DNA of 56,736 nucleotides from CADEDH01 sp047971245 (lineage in GTDB: Bacteria; Actinomycetota; Acidimicrobiia; Acidimicrobiales; SZUA-35). Below, in pieces: positions 1 to 8,807 of this stretch. Under the pieces are notes generated by a model. The model saw only the letters and a list, made by a program, of their open reading frames with translations, was not told the origin of the DNA and did no database searches. The position numbers and the translations under genes were made by a program. How positions within the stretch are numbered: the stretch's first letter is position 1; each line of letters starts with the position of its first letter. The stretch covers positions 1-56,736 of the forward strand of contig JBKDZN010000110.1 in NCBI GenBank assembly GCA_047971245.1, written 5' to 3'.

Positions 1-486
1 CTCGTGGGCCGGCAGGGACGCTGGTACCTGATCGCGGGCACCGATGCCGGCCAACTGACCTTCCGGCTGGACCGGATCGACCGGTACGAGTCGACCGACA
101 AACCGGCGGCCCGGCCCGAGCACTTCGACATCGACGAGGCCTGGGACCGGGTGGAGGCGGTGATCGACGAGCTCCGGTGGTCGGCCCGGGCCTCGATCCG
201 GGCCGACGACCGGGCGACGATCCGGCTCCGCTACGTGCTCGGCGAACGGATGACCGTGGACGGCCCGGCCCCGGGCGGCCGGACGGCGATCACGATTCGG
301 GGGTGGAACGTGGCCGAGCTCGCCGCCGTGCTGGCCGGGGTCCACCCCGGGGTCGTGGTCGACGACCCGCCCGAGCTGCGGGAGGCCCTCGCCGGCGTGG
401 GCCGGGCCCTCACCACCGCATACGGGTCGGTCGGCGCCGCAGTCGATTCCCGCCCGCTCGGGCCCCTAAGCTCCGGCGATGGCTGA
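1..486 (+). CDS. WYL domain-containing transcriptional regulator, C-terminal part (5' truncated by window edge)
   Basis: The reading frame is open at the left edge, so only the last ~161 residues are seen. Near the start lies the family signature RWYLIAG, followed by FRLDRIDR, the classic WYL-domain strand pair (the WYL motif and the RLDRI loop that bind effector ligands or nucleic acid). The visible part continues into a WCX-like C-terminal extension. Proteins of this family are normally ~320 aa with an N-terminal HTH, which would lie upstream of the window. The stop overlaps the start of the following SDR gene by 8 nt, so the two are probably co-transcribed. The GTG at position 4 is only the first in-frame start codon in the window and should not be taken as the real start. 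Confidence 0.8.
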   Translation, partial: LVGRQGRWYLIAGTDAGQLTFRLDRIDRYESTDKPAARPEHFDIDEAWDRVEAVIDELRWSARASIRADDRATIRLRYVLGERMTVDGPAPGGRTAITIRGWNVAELAAVLAGVHPGVVVDDPPELREALAGVGRALTTAYGSVGAAVDSRPLGPLSSGDG

Positions 487-1225
487 TGCACAGGAGTTCG
501 AGGGACGGGTGGTGCTCGTCACCGGGTCGTCGAGCGGGATCGGGGAGGACATCGTCCGCCGGTTCCATGGCCTGGGGGCCTCGGTGGTGGTCAACTCCTC
601 CTCGTCGGTGGAGGCCGGCGAAGGCATCGCCAAGGAGCTGGGTGACCGGGCCGTGTATCTCCAGGCCGACATCTCCGATCAGGAGCAGGCCCTCGGTCTG
701 GTGGAGATGACGGTGGCCACCTTCGGTCGGCTCGACGTGCTGGTCAACAACGCGGGGTGGACCACCCGGGTCGACCACCGCGACCTCGACGCCCTGACCG
801 ACGAGATCTTCCGACGGACCTTCGAGGTCAACGTGTTCGGCACCTGGTGGGTGACCAAGGCGGCGATCCCCCAACTGCGGGAGGTCGACGACGGCAACAT
901 CGTCAACATCACCTCGATCGCCGGGGTCCGTCCGGTGGGCAGCTCCATGGCTTACTCGATGAGCAAGGCGGCCCTGAACCAGATGACGGTGCTCCTGGCG
1001 AAGTCGTACGGGCCGATCCGGGTGAACGCGGTGGCACCGGGCCTGGTGGCCACCCCGTGGACCAGCACCTGGAACGACCAGCACGACTATCTGGCCGCCC
1101 ACAACCCGGTCCCCCGTTCGGCCGAACCGGCCGATATTACCGAGGCAACCCTGGCTCTGGTCCGCAATCGCTACGCGTCGGGAACCATCTTCGTGGTCGA
1201 CGGGGGAACCACGGCCCGGTCGTGA
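479..1225 (+). CDS. SDR family NAD(P)-dependent oxidoreductase
   Basis: A 248-aa classical short-chain dehydrogenase/reductase. The cofactor-binding TGxxxGIG motif is at residues 15-22, NNAG at 90-93, catalytic Ser146, and YSMSK at 159-163 gives Tyr159 and Lys163. The C-terminal VDGGT is typical of FabG-like members. It is cytosolic and reduces or oxidises a carbonyl/alcohol; the substrate cannot be read from the sequence. The ATG lies inside the end of the WYL gene (8-nt overlap), indicating translational coupling. The length is standard for the family and no key residue is missing. Confidence 0.93.
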   Translation: MADAQEFEGRVVLVTGSSSGIGEDIVRRFHGLGASVVVNSSSSVEAGEGIAKELGDRAVYLQADISDQEQALGLVEMTVATFGRLDVLVNNAGWTTRVDHRDLDALTDEIFRRTFEVNVFGTWWVTKAAIPQLREVDDGNIVNITSIAGVRPVGSSMAYSMSKAALNQMTVLLAKSYGPIRVNAVAPGLVATPWTSTWNDQHDYLAAHNPVPRSAEPADITEATLALVRNRYASGTIFVVDGGTTARS

Positions 1226-1299
1226 ACCTCGGATATCCCCGACGGGTTGAATAGGATCGGCCGCGAGCGGCCCGGATCCGGGCCCGAAAGGTGGCGACC

Positions 1300-1860
1300 A
1301 TGGCCGATCTGAACTCCCTCATCAACCAGCTTCCCATCGATGCGATCGCATCACGCCTGGGAACCGATCCCGAGACGGCTCGCCAGGCCGTCTGGGCCGC
1401 CCTTCCGGCCCTGCTCGGGGGTATGGAGGCCAACGCGGCCGACGAGGCCGGTGACGCCTCACTGACCCGGGCCATCGGCCAGCACTCGCCCGCCCTGGTG
1501 GAGGGCGGGGTGAATATCGACGATGTCGACGTCGCCGATGGTGAGGCCATCACCCGGCACGTGTTCGGCGGGAACACCGACGCGGTGGCCGCGGCCCTGG
1601 GATCCACTGGTGGTTCCGGGGTCACCAGTGGCCTGATGAGCAAGCTGCTCCCCATGCTGGCGCCGATCGTCATGTCCTACCTGGCTTCCCGGCTGATGGG
1701 GGGCGGTGGCTCGGGCTCCGGCCGGTCCGGATCGTCGTCGGGCGGCGGCGTCGGCGACATCGTCGGTCAGATCCTGGGCGGTGGTGGCGGCGGCTCGGCA
1801 TCCGCCGGTGGGGTGCTCAGCGACGTGCTTGGCGGTCTGCTCGGCGGCGGCCGGCGCTGA
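1300..1860 (+). CDS. DUF937 domain-containing protein
   Basis: A 186-aa protein of the DUF937 (YidB-like) family. The N-terminal ~110 residues are helical, with repeated patterns such as ALPALLGGMEANA that are typical of DUF937. The C-terminal third is a low-complexity Gly/Ser linker ending in a second glycine-rich helix. The ATG at 1300 is preferred over the GTG at 1291 because AAGGTGG (1288-1294) sits 5 nt before it. A TAGGAT box at 1252-1257 could be the -10 element. No transmembrane segment or signal peptide is seen. The function of the family is unknown. Confidence 0.8.
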   Translation: MADLNSLINQLPIDAIASRLGTDPETARQAVWAALPALLGGMEANAADEAGDASLTRAIGQHSPALVEGGVNIDDVDVADGEAITRHVFGGNTDAVAAALGSTGGSGVTSGLMSKLLPMLAPIVMSYLASRLMGGGGSGSGRSGSSSGGGVGDIVGQILGGGGGGSASAGGVLSDVLGGLLGGGRR

Positions 1861-2047
1861 TCCCGCCGGTGTCCCGCTAGTCTCGAAGCCCTGATCGTGC
1901 CGGCCGCGGTCACTCGGGGCCCCTCCCGCCGTCCGGCTCAGCCGGCCCGGACCGCTCCGGCGGTCGTCGGTCGGTTGTTGCTCGTCGTGCGGTGCCTCCA
2001 TCGGGTTCTTCCCCAGCGCGGAAGCATGGAGGTATACCGTTGTGGCC

Positions 2048-2722
2048 ATGGCGACGACCGAAGCCGAACTCCTCGAGGGCCGGGTCATCGACCCGGATGA
2101 GTTGAAGATGCCGGAGCGAGCGGTCCACCGCCGCGCCGTCGACCTCATCGCCCTGGCCGCCACCCGGCTGCTGGGTCCCGACGTCCGGGTCTTCCGGGAT
2201 CTGAACTGGTATCCACCCGATGGAGGTGCGCCGACGGCGCCCGACGTCATGGTGCTCCCGGCGGGAGCGGTGGAGACGTCTCCCCGCTCCTACCGCCAGG
2301 GCGCCGACGGCCCGCCGCCCCTGGTCCTGGTCGAGGTGCCGTCGAGCACCGATTCCTACGGGCCCTTCCGGGCCAAGGCGAAACGGGCTCAGGAGCTGGG
2401 GTCGGTTGTGTACATCGTGGTGGTCGACGGTCCCGCCCCGGTGGTGCTCCGCCTCGGCGTCGGTGACGACGAACCGGTCGATTGGGTCGGCCGGGCCATA
2501 CCCGAGCTCGGAGGCCTGAAGGTCGGCTTCGTCGACGGCGCCCTGGTCGTGGAGACGCCCAGCGGGGAGCGGGCGGGCAGTGATGTCGAACTGCTCGCCC
2601 TCGCCGCCGACCTGGTCGACGTGTTCGCGGCGCGGGCGGAGGCCGAGACCCAACGGGCCGACGCGTTGGCCGAGCGCCTCCGCGCCCTTGGCGTCGATCC
2701 GGACCGGCCCGCCGGCGGGTAG
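2048..2722 (+). CDS. Uma2 family (DUF820) putative restriction-endonuclease-fold protein
   Basis: About 224 aa with the Uma2/DUF820 layout: an N-terminal helix, then APDVMVLP (the acidic PD of a PD-(D/E)xK fold), LVLVEVPSST (the E of the ExK/ExV part) and KAKRAQELG. Proteins of this fold are nuclease-like, but biological roles are mostly unproven. A coiled, Ala/Glu-rich tail follows (about residues 195-215). Two nearby starts exist (GTG 2042, ATG 2048). TACCGT at 2035-2040 lies 7 nt before the ATG, so a leaderless transcript starting at 2048 is plausible. It stands alone between DUF937 and the convergent dioxygenase gene. Confidence 0.78.
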   Translation: MATTEAELLEGRVIDPDELKMPERAVHRRAVDLIALAATRLLGPDVRVFRDLNWYPPDGGAPTAPDVMVLPAGAVETSPRSYRQGADGPPPLVLVEVPSSTDSYGPFRAKAKRAQELGSVVYIVVVDGPAPVVLRLGVGDDEPVDWVGRAIPELGGLKVGFVDGALVVETPSGERAGSDVELLALAADLVDVFAARAEAETQRADALAERLRALGVDPDRPAGG

Positions 2723-2757
2723 CCGTCCCCGGCTCGTCGGCCCGGAGGGCGGCAACC

Positions 2758-3585
2758 CTACGGGGCCAGGTACGGGGCCTCGCCCTGGGTGGTGACCCGG
2801 TAGCCGTGGCGGGTCTCGGGGAAGTAGTCCCAGCTGGCGTGGTGCTGCACGCAGCGGTTGTCCCAGATGGCCACTGAGCCGGGTTCCCAGTGGAACCTGA
2901 CCTGGAACAACACCCCGTAGGCGATGTGGTCGTACAGGAACCGGAGCAGGGCCGAGCTCTCCCGGGCGGTGAGCTGGGTGATGTGGGAGGTGAACCCGGA
3001 GTTCACGTACAGGGCCTTGCGGCCGGTGAGAGGATGGGTGCGGATCACCGGGTGCTCGTTCACGGGGAACTCCCGGTCGCCGGTGTAGCCGTACCGGCCC
3101 CGGTAGGCCCGGTCGCCCCGGTGCACCGCGGTGAGGGTCGACAGATAGTCCTGCAGGGACGGTGACAGGGTTTCGTAGGCCGTGTACATCGAGGCCCACA
3201 GGGTGTCACCCCCCACCGGTGGGGTCTGTTCGATCCGCAGCATCGACAACGCCGGCGGTCGGGCCTCGCAGGACACATCGGTGTGCCACGCCTCACCGGC
3301 GGTGTAGGTGCTGTCGGCGTCGGTGTGGACCAGGAGGACCTCGGGGTATCCGTCCAAGGTCTTGGCCGCCGGGTGGACCATCAGGTCGCCGAGCCGGCGG
3401 CCGAGGGCCACCTGCTCGGTCAGGGTCATCTGCTGGTCACGGAAGAACAGCACGCCCCGTTCCGCCGCCAATTGCTTCAGCTCCTCCAGCCCGGCTTCGT
3501 CGAGATCGGTCAGGGCCACCCCGTCGATCTCGGTGCCGAGTTTGGCGTTCAGGTCGCGCCGGGTTGCGGTCATCACTGCGGCCAT
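2758..3585 (-). CDS. TauD/TfdA family Fe(II)/2-oxoglutarate-dependent dioxygenase
   Basis: A 275-aa member of the taurine/2,4-D dioxygenase family, using Fe(II), O2 and 2-oxoglutarate to hydroxylate a small acid such as an organosulfonate or aryloxyacid. The facial triad is visible: His101 and Asp103 in AWHTD, and distal His248 in the WDNRCVQH segment; Arg259 and Arg263 near the C-terminus would bind 2-oxoglutarate. The ATG at 3585 is chosen because AGGGGG lies about 9 nt upstream; starts at 3594 and 3573 are also in frame. The next gene in line (upstream on this strand) is a SulP sulfate-type transporter, which suggests but does not prove a sulfonate/sulfate role. Confidence 0.88.
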   Translation of the reverse strand: MAAVMTATRRDLNAKLGTEIDGVALTDLDEAGLEELKQLAAERGVLFFRDQQMTLTEQVALGRRLGDLMVHPAAKTLDGYPEVLLVHTDADSTYTAGEAWHTDVSCEARPPALSMLRIEQTPPVGGDTLWASMYTAYETLSPSLQDYLSTLTAVHRGDRAYRGRYGYTGDREFPVNEHPVIRTHPLTGRKALYVNSGFTSHITQLTARESSALLRFLYDHIAYGVLFQVRFHWEPGSVAIWDNRCVQHHASWDYFPETRHGYRVTTQGEAPYLAP

Positions 3586-3684
3586 CGTCCCCATTCCCCC
3601 TTCGTCGGGCCCGTCGGCCCGTAGTGCCCAGCATGGCATGCCGGCGGGGCCGGCGGCCCAGCCGACCGGTGGCCGCAGGCCCGC

Positions 3685-5418
3685 TCAGTCCGGCTCCACC
3701 CCGGACGGTCCGGTTCGGCGAGGGGGCGGATCGGTCCGGTAGCGGTTGACCGCGGCACGGCCGGTGGGGAAGACGAGGCCCTTGTCGACCACGTCCTGCC
3801 ATTCGGGGATGTCGGCGGCCACGGCGGCCACTTCGGGGGTGACGCTGGCCCACCACAGGTCGACCCGGTGGTGGGCCAGGCTCCGGTGCAGTTCGGTAAG
3901 CTCGTCGACCACGGTGATCGAGGTCCGGCTCACCGCGGTGAGGTCGATGACCACGACCCGGGCGTCGGTCCGGTCGACATGGTGGTGGACCAGGCTGACG
4001 ACGTTGCGGACATTCGCGGTGTAGAGGGGCCCGTCGACCCGCAGGACGATCAACCCGTCGACCGGATGGGTGCCGTCACCGGCGGGCAGGAGCTCATCGC
4101 CGTCGTCGTCGAGTTGGAGTTCGGTGACCCCGACGACGTTGAGCTCGTGCAGCAGGGTGAGCAGGGTGAACGCCACGCCCACCAGGACCGCCTCCACCAG
4201 CCCGAACACCAGCCCGGCCAGGGCGGTCAACACCGCGACCCAGAAGGAGGTCCGGTCGAGACGCCAGTACCTGAGGTAGGCGGCGGGGGAGATCAGGCCG
4301 AGCACGGCCACCACCACCAGGGCCCCGAGGGTGGCGGCCGGCAGGTCGCTGAGGACCCCACCCAGGAACAGGGCGCAGGCGACCGCCAGGCCCGCGGTGA
4401 CCAGCTCGGACACCTGGGTCCGGGAGCCCGATCCCTCGTTCATGGCCGACTGGGAGAAGCCACCGGCCGCCGGGAGCGACCGGAAGAATCCCCCGAACAC
4501 GTTGGCCAGGCCGTTCGCCACCAGTTCCTGGTTGTTGTCGATCGGGGGATCTTCCCGCCGGTGCAGGGCGTGGGCGACCGACGCCGTCTCCATGAAGCAC
4601 ATCAGGGCGATGGCGATGGCCCCGACCAGGATCGAACTGATCCCCTCCACCGCGGGCAGGACGGGGGTGGGGAGCCCTGAGGGGACCGGGGTGATGAGGG
4701 CCACCCCGTGCTGATCGATGTGGCCGAAGGCCACCAGGGCGATCCCGGCCACCGCGGCCACCAGGGGGGCGGGGAGGCGGGGCACGAACCGGTTGAGCAG
4801 GACGACCATGAGGATGGTGGCCGTGGACAGGGCGAACGTCGACCAGCTGATGTCGCCGAGCTTGCCGGCCACGTCCCGCACCTCCCCGAAGAAGGCGCCG
4901 GCGTCGGGGTCGGCGGGCACGCCGAGCAGTTTCGGGAGCTGGGCGCCGGCCACGGTGAGGCCCACCCCGAGTTTGATGCCGGTGAGGGTGGCCTCGGAGA
5001 TGTTGTTGACCACTGACCCGAGTCGGAACAGTCGGGCGGCCAGGAGCAGCAGGCCGACCAGGATGGTGAGGGAGGCCAGGGCCCGCCCGGGGTCGTCACT
5101 CCCGGCCGCGATGCTGGAGGTCATCAGGGTCGATCCGCTCAGCAGGGCCACCGTTGAGGTGGTGCTGATGGACAGGACCCGGGAGCCGCCGAGGAACACG
5201 TAGGTGATCATCGGGACCATGCAGGTGTAGAGCCCGTACTCGGCGGGGAGCTGGGCCACGGTGGCGTACGCCATGGCCTGGGGGATGACCACGGCGCCGG
5301 CAGCCAGACCGCCCACGATGTCGCGCCGCAACCACTCGGGCCGGTAGGTCGGGATCCATCCCAACGCAGGGATGAACTGGTTGAGCGCAGACGTGGGCGA
5401 TGGGGCGGTCGCAGGCAT
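3685..5418 (-). CDS. SulP family inorganic anion transporter with C-terminal STAS domain
   Basis: About 577 aa. The N-terminal two thirds is a highly hydrophobic SLC26/SulP transporter core that starts with the family block RRDIVGGLAAGAVVIPQAMAYA and carries the usual TMs and Asn/Gln-rich loops (PIDNNQELVANG, GGFSQSAMNEG). The last ~130 residues form a STAS domain (LRVDGPLYTANVRN...VVVIDLTAVS) that faces the cytoplasm and regulates transport. The likely substrate is sulfate, bicarbonate or a related anion. An upstream in-frame GTG at 5436 is an alternative start; neither has a strong Shine-Dalgarno. It precedes the TauD-type dioxygenase by 99 nt on the same strand. Confidence 0.92.
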   Translation of the reverse strand: MPATAPSPTSALNQFIPALGWIPTYRPEWLRRDIVGGLAAGAVVIPQAMAYATVAQLPAEYGLYTCMVPMITYVFLGGSRVLSISTTSTVALLSGSTLMTSSIAAGSDDPGRALASLTILVGLLLLAARLFRLGSVVNNISEATLTGIKLGVGLTVAGAQLPKLLGVPADPDAGAFFGEVRDVAGKLGDISWSTFALSTATILMVVLLNRFVPRLPAPLVAAVAGIALVAFGHIDQHGVALITPVPSGLPTPVLPAVEGISSILVGAIAIALMCFMETASVAHALHRREDPPIDNNQELVANGLANVFGGFFRSLPAAGGFSQSAMNEGSGSRTQVSELVTAGLAVACALFLGGVLSDLPAATLGALVVVAVLGLISPAAYLRYWRLDRTSFWVAVLTALAGLVFGLVEAVLVGVAFTLLTLLHELNVVGVTELQLDDDGDELLPAGDGTHPVDGLIVLRVDGPLYTANVRNVVSLVHHHVDRTDARVVVIDLTAVSRTSITVVDELTELHRSLAHHRVDLWWASVTPEVAAVAADIPEWQDVVDKGLVFPTGRAAVNRYRTDPPPRRTGPSGVEPD

Positions 5419-5650
5419 CTGGTCGGAACGTAGCACCAGCGTCGTGGGGGTGCCCGGGGACCGACGGTCCGGCCCGCCGGGGTCGACGGTCCACCGTCCG
5501 GACGACAGCGAAAGGTGTCGGTTGACCGCGCCCGGTGGTGAACGAGCGGGCCGCGGTGGCCGCTAGCGTGGACGGCCGAAGGTTTGGCGGATGCTGGGCC
5601 GTACAGGGCCGGCCGCAGTAGAGATGCGGCGCATCAGGGAGCCAGATCAC

Positions 5651-7393
5651 ATGAATGACGAGCGTGTCGACGAGTCCGTGTCCGGATTCGCCGCGTTGGG
5701 CCTGCGGCCTGAGCTGCTGCAGTCCTTGGACGATGTCGGGTACCGGGATCCCACCCCGATCCAGGCCGAGACCATCCCCCACCTGCTGGGCGGGATCGAT
5801 GTGCTGGGTCAGGCAGCCACCGGCACCGGCAAGACGGCGGCGTTCTCCCTGCCGATCGTGAACGCCATCGAACCGGGACGGCCCGGGGCTCCGGTGGCGT
5901 TGGTGATCGTTCCCACCCGTGAGCTTGCCGTCCAGGTGTGCGAGGCCGTCAACGGGTACGGCGCCCAGCAGCGGATCAAGGCCGTGGCCGTCTACGGCGG
6001 GGCCCACATCCGGGATCAGATCCGGGCCCTCGAACGGGGCGTCCATGTGGTGGTGGGCACGCCGGGTCGGACCATCGACCTGATGAAACGTCGCTCACTC
6101 GATCTGAGCGACATCGCCACGGTGGTGCTCGACGAGGCCGACGAGATCCTCGACATGGGGTTCGCCGATGACGTCGAGACCATCCTCGACGCCACTCCAC
6201 CGACTCGTCAGACCGTGCTCTTCTCGGCCACGATGCCGGCCCGGATCCGCCAGATCGCCTCCCGCCACCAGCAGGATCCGGTCCGGATCAGCGTGGGCCT
6301 GGGGTCGGATGCCCCGGCCAACGAACTGGTCCGCCAGACCGTCTACCTGGTGCAGAACAAGCACAAGCCGGCCGCACTGGGCCGGATCATCGACGTCGAG
6401 GCCCCCGACTCGGCCCTGGTGTTCTGCCGTACCCGGCGGGAGGTCGACGAGCTCACCGCGGCCATGAACGCCCGGGGATACCGGGCCGAAGCCCTTCACG
6501 GGGGGATGGATCAGCAGCAACGGGACCGGGTGATGGCCCGGCTCCGTGACGGGACGGTCAATCTGTTGCTGGCCACCGACGTGGCGGCCCGGGGGCTGGA
6601 CGTCGACACCCTCACCCATGTCGTCAACTATGACGTGCCGACCCAGCCGGAAAGCTATGTGCACCGGATCGGCCGGGTGGGTCGGGCCGGGCGCGAAGGG
6701 GTGGCCATCACCCTGGCCGAGCCCAAGGCGAAGGGACTGCTGAAGCGGATCGAGCGTCTCGTCGGCAGGCCGCTGGAGATTGCCGCGGTGCCGAGCGTGG
6801 AGATGCTCCGGGCCCGGCAGCTGGCCCTCACCACCGAGGCCGTCCGGGCCGAGGTGGGGGCCGACGATCTCGACCGCTACGCCGGGGTGGTGGACGAGCT
6901 CGCCGCCGTGGCCGATCCCGACGAGCTGCGGGGGATTGCGCTGGCGGCGATCAAGATCGTGCACGAGACCCGCAACCCGGCCGTCAACGAGACCTACATT
7001 CCCGAGGTGGCCGAGACCCGTTCCCGGACCCGGTCGGGTCGTTACGGCGAGAAGCGCTCGGGGCCGGACCGGGGCCGGCGCCACGAGGGCGGTTCGGCCC
7101 GGCGACCCCGTCACGAGCGGGCCGACCATCCCCGGGGCGACCGCGGCGGTGATCCCGACACCGCGTTCGTGTACATCGGGGTCGGCCGGCGGGGTCGGGT
7201 GCGGCCCGGCGACGTCGTGGGGGCCATCGCCAACGAAACCGGCCTGTCGGGACGCCAGATCGGCCCGATCCGGATCTCCGAGCACTACTCCGTGGTCGGT
7301 GTGCCCGAGGCGGCGGTGGGCGATGTGATCCAGGCGGTCAACGGCTCCAGCATTCGCGGGAAACGAGCCAAGGCCCGTCGCTACGTCGACTGA
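5651..7393 (+). CDS. DEAD/DEAH box ATP-dependent RNA helicase with DbpA-type RNA-binding domain
   Basis: About 580 aa. The helicase motifs are complete and in order: Q-motif region (YRDPTPIQAETIP), motif I AATGTGKT, Ia PTREL, Ib GTPGR, II DEAD, III SAT, then the second RecA lobe with VFCRTRREV, TDVAARGLDV and motif VI HRIGRVGRAG. A basic low-complexity linker precedes a C-terminal ~75-residue DbpA/CsdA-type RRM (AFVYIGVGRRGRVRPGD). This is the DeaD/CsdA architecture used in ribosome assembly and cold-stress RNA remodelling. The ATG at 5651 begins the conserved part; the open frame starts earlier at 5591 but those residues look like leader. It is divergent from the SulP gene. Confidence 0.94.
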   Translation: MNDERVDESVSGFAALGLRPELLQSLDDVGYRDPTPIQAETIPHLLGGIDVLGQAATGTGKTAAFSLPIVNAIEPGRPGAPVALVIVPTRELAVQVCEAVNGYGAQQRIKAVAVYGGAHIRDQIRALERGVHVVVGTPGRTIDLMKRRSLDLSDIATVVLDEADEILDMGFADDVETILDATPPTRQTVLFSATMPARIRQIASRHQQDPVRISVGLGSDAPANELVRQTVYLVQNKHKPAALGRIIDVEAPDSALVFCRTRREVDELTAAMNARGYRAEALHGGMDQQQRDRVMARLRDGTVNLLLATDVAARGLDVDTLTHVVNYDVPTQPESYVHRIGRVGRAGREGVAITLAEPKAKGLLKRIERLVGRPLEIAAVPSVEMLRARQLALTTEAVRAEVGADDLDRYAGVVDELAAVADPDELRGIALAAIKIVHETRNPAVNETYIPEVAETRSRTRSGRYGEKRSGPDRGRRHEGGSARRPRHERADHPRGDRGGDPDTAFVYIGVGRRGRVRPGDVVGAIANETGLSGRQIGPIRISEHYSVVGVPEAAVGDVIQAVNGSSIRGKRAKARRYVD

Positions 7394-7403
7394 GCCGCCA
7401 CGC

Positions 7404-7439
7404 TTGCGTCCCAGTTCAGGTGCTTACATAATGCAAGCA
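7404..7439 (+). promoter_or_regulatory. Leaderless promoter with built-in palindromic operator for the first toxin-antitoxin pair
   Basis: TTGCGT (7404-7409), a 17-bp spacer and CATAAT (7427-7432) form a good -35/-10 pair. The expected transcription start, 7 nt downstream, is the A of the antitoxin ATG at 7439. The 19-bp TGCTTACATAATGCAAGCA (7421-7439) is a near-perfect palindrome (one changed pair on each side plus the centre) covering the -10 box and reaching the start codon. This is the expected place for a ribbon-helix-helix antitoxin to bind and repress its own operon. Binding is inference. Confidence 0.7.
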
Positions 7440-7666
7440 TGCCAAACGTGCTCGTGAGAGATCTCCCGGAGTCAGTCCACAAAGAGCTGGAACGGCGCGC
7501 CCGGGAGGCCGGCCAGTCGCTCCAGCAGTATTTGACGGCACACCTCAGCCGGCTTGCAGATCAGCCCACGGTCAATGACGTCTTTGCTGCGCTGGAAGTC
7601 CACCATGGTGGGCGGGTTGGACTCGACCAGGCTGTAGAGGACTTGCACGCCGAGCGCAACCAGTGA
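7439..7666 (+). CDS. FitA-like/VapB ribbon-helix-helix antitoxin
   Basis: 75 aa. The N-terminus NVLVRDLPESVHKELERRA followed by GQSLQQYL is the standard RHH DNA-binding fold of FitA/VapB antitoxins; the C-terminal ~35 residues would wrap the toxin. The stop overlaps the start of the PIN toxin (GTGA, 4 nt), the hallmark of a coupled toxin-antitoxin operon. The promoter upstream contains a palindrome that overlaps the start codon, consistent with autorepression. Base composition here is visibly less GC-rich at third positions than in the flanking helicase gene, consistent with horizontal acquisition. Confidence 0.88.
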   Translation: MPNVLVRDLPESVHKELERRAREAGQSLQQYLTAHLSRLADQPTVNDVFAALEVHHGGRVGLDQAVEDLHAERNQ

Positions 7667-8058
7667 TCGTTGCCGACGCTGCGATCCTGGCCAACGCAGT
7701 CGGAGATGATGGCCAACACGGTGAGCTGGCCCGCCAAGAAGTTCAACAGGCCCGTGGGGTCGCCGTTCCGGATCTGGCGAATGTCGAAGCGACGGCAGTG
7801 CTCAGGAAACGGTGGATCGCCGGAGATCTGACTGACCGCCGCTTGGAGGTCGCAGTCGACGCCCTCATCAAGCTACCTCTCGTCCGGTACCCAACCATTG
7901 GGCTACTCGGGCGAGCGATTGAGCTGCGGGGAAACGTGACTCCCTATGACGCTGTGTACGTTGCGCTGGCCGAGGCCCTGGCTGTCGAACTTGTCACAGC
8001 CGACCGCAAACTAGCAGCGGCTCCCGGTCCAACGTGCAAAATTCGGACGGTCCCCTAG
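7663..8058 (+). CDS. VapC-type PIN domain ribonuclease toxin
   Basis: 131 aa, the usual VapC length. The four conserved acidic residues of a PIN active site are present: Asp5 (IVADAA), Glu42 (NVEATAVL), Asp96 (PYDAVYVALAE) and Asp114 (TADRKL). These coordinate Mg2+/Mn2+ for RNA cleavage, usually of tRNA or rRNA. The start is GTG, overlapping the antitoxin stop. The target RNA cannot be inferred. A second, unrelated toxin-antitoxin pair starts 73 nt downstream. Confidence 0.9.
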   Translation: MIVADAAILANAVGDDGQHGELARQEVQQARGVAVPDLANVEATAVLRKRWIAGDLTDRRLEVAVDALIKLPLVRYPTIGLLGRAIELRGNVTPYDAVYVALAEALAVELVTADRKLAAAPGPTCKIRTVP

Positions 8059-8111
8059 GTTCGAACCCCCCGTCCTCGCCCGGTGGTCGGACCCCGGTCG
8101 AATGGGCTCAC

Positions 8112-8125
8112 GAATGGTACCGTTC
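8112..8125 (+). promoter_or_regulatory. Imperfect palindrome upstream of the AbrB-type antitoxin (possible operator)
   Basis: GAATGGTACCGTTC is palindromic at 12 of 14 positions and lies 5-18 nt before the ATG at 8131. TACCGT (8118-8123) inside it could be a -10 box 7 nt before the ATG, which would make this second antitoxin leaderless as well; no convincing -35 is seen. Binding by the antitoxin is inferred from position only. Confidence 0.4.
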
Positions 8126-8130
8126 ATGGC

Positions 8131-8388
8131 ATGAAGGAAACCATGACGGTGACCATGGATGGCGCCGGACGACTCGTCCTACCCAAGCAGATCCGGTCCT
8201 TGCTGGGGCTCGAACCGGGCCAACGCCTTCAAGTCGTGGTGCGAGATGATCGAGTCGAACTCGCGCCGATGCCGATCGAAGCCAATCTCGCCGAGGAGTC
8301 GGGCGTGCTCGTGATCGTGCCCCAGGAACCCGTGGCCACGCTCACGCGCGATGATGTCGGAGACGCCATCGATCGCGGTCGAAAATGA
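8131..8388 (+). CDS. AbrB/MazE-type (SpoVT-AbrB fold) antitoxin
   Basis: 85 aa. The N-terminal ~45 residues carry the swapped-hairpin AbrB signature (TMDGAGRLVLPKQIRSLLGL, then GQRLQVVVRDDRVEL). The C-terminal half (LTRDDVGDAIDRGRK) is the type of tail that contacts a PIN toxin. The ATG at 8131 is chosen because it directly precedes the conserved domain; an upstream in-frame start at 8083 adds residues unlike the family. The stop overlaps the toxin start by ATGA. Confidence 0.87.
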   Translation: MKETMTVTMDGAGRLVLPKQIRSLLGLEPGQRLQVVVRDDRVELAPMPIEANLAEESGVLVIVPQEPVATLTRDDVGDAIDRGRK

Positions 8389-8798
8389 TCCGACGCTCTC
8401 CCGACACGTCAGTTGTCGTTGCCGGTCTCAGCACCTGGCACAGCGACCATGGCGTGGCCCTTCCGATCCTGGCCGATCGGCCAATCGGAATTCAGCACGT
8501 CATCACCGAGTCCTACGCGGTGCTAACCCGCCTTCCCAAGGGCCGAGGCGTAGCCCCCGATACTGCGCTTCGGTCGCTCCGCTCAGCGTTCGGAACGGAT
8601 CGATTGACGCTCAATTCGACCGAGCTTGATGACCTTCTCGGCCGACTCGCATCATCTGGAATTTCTGGCGGGGCCACCTACGACGCGGTTGTGGCCGAGA
8701 CTGCGAGGCTCGGGAACACCCAGCTCGTGTCCCTCGATACAAGGGCGGCACAGACGTATGAGGCTGTCGGTGTGCAGTACAGCCTGCTTGGCGACTAG
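8385..8798 (+). CDS. PIN domain ribonuclease toxin (VapC-like)
   Basis: 137 aa. The PIN acidic residues are Asp7 (PDTSVVVAGL), Glu42 (ITESYAVL), Asp100 (TYDAVVAETA) and Asp118 (SLDTRA). It starts at the ATG overlapping the antitoxin stop (ATGA). It differs clearly from the PIN toxin just upstream in sequence and in the class of its antitoxin (AbrB instead of RHH), so the two modules are not a duplication. A 56-nt perfect hairpin starts 10 nt after the stop. Confidence 0.88.
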   Translation: MIRRSPDTSVVVAGLSTWHSDHGVALPILADRPIGIQHVITESYAVLTRLPKGRGVAPDTALRSLRSAFGTDRLTLNSTELDDLLGRLASSGISGGATYDAVVAETARLGNTQLVSLDTRAAQTYEAVGVQYSLLGD

Positions 8799-8807
8799 GG
8801 GCTGGAT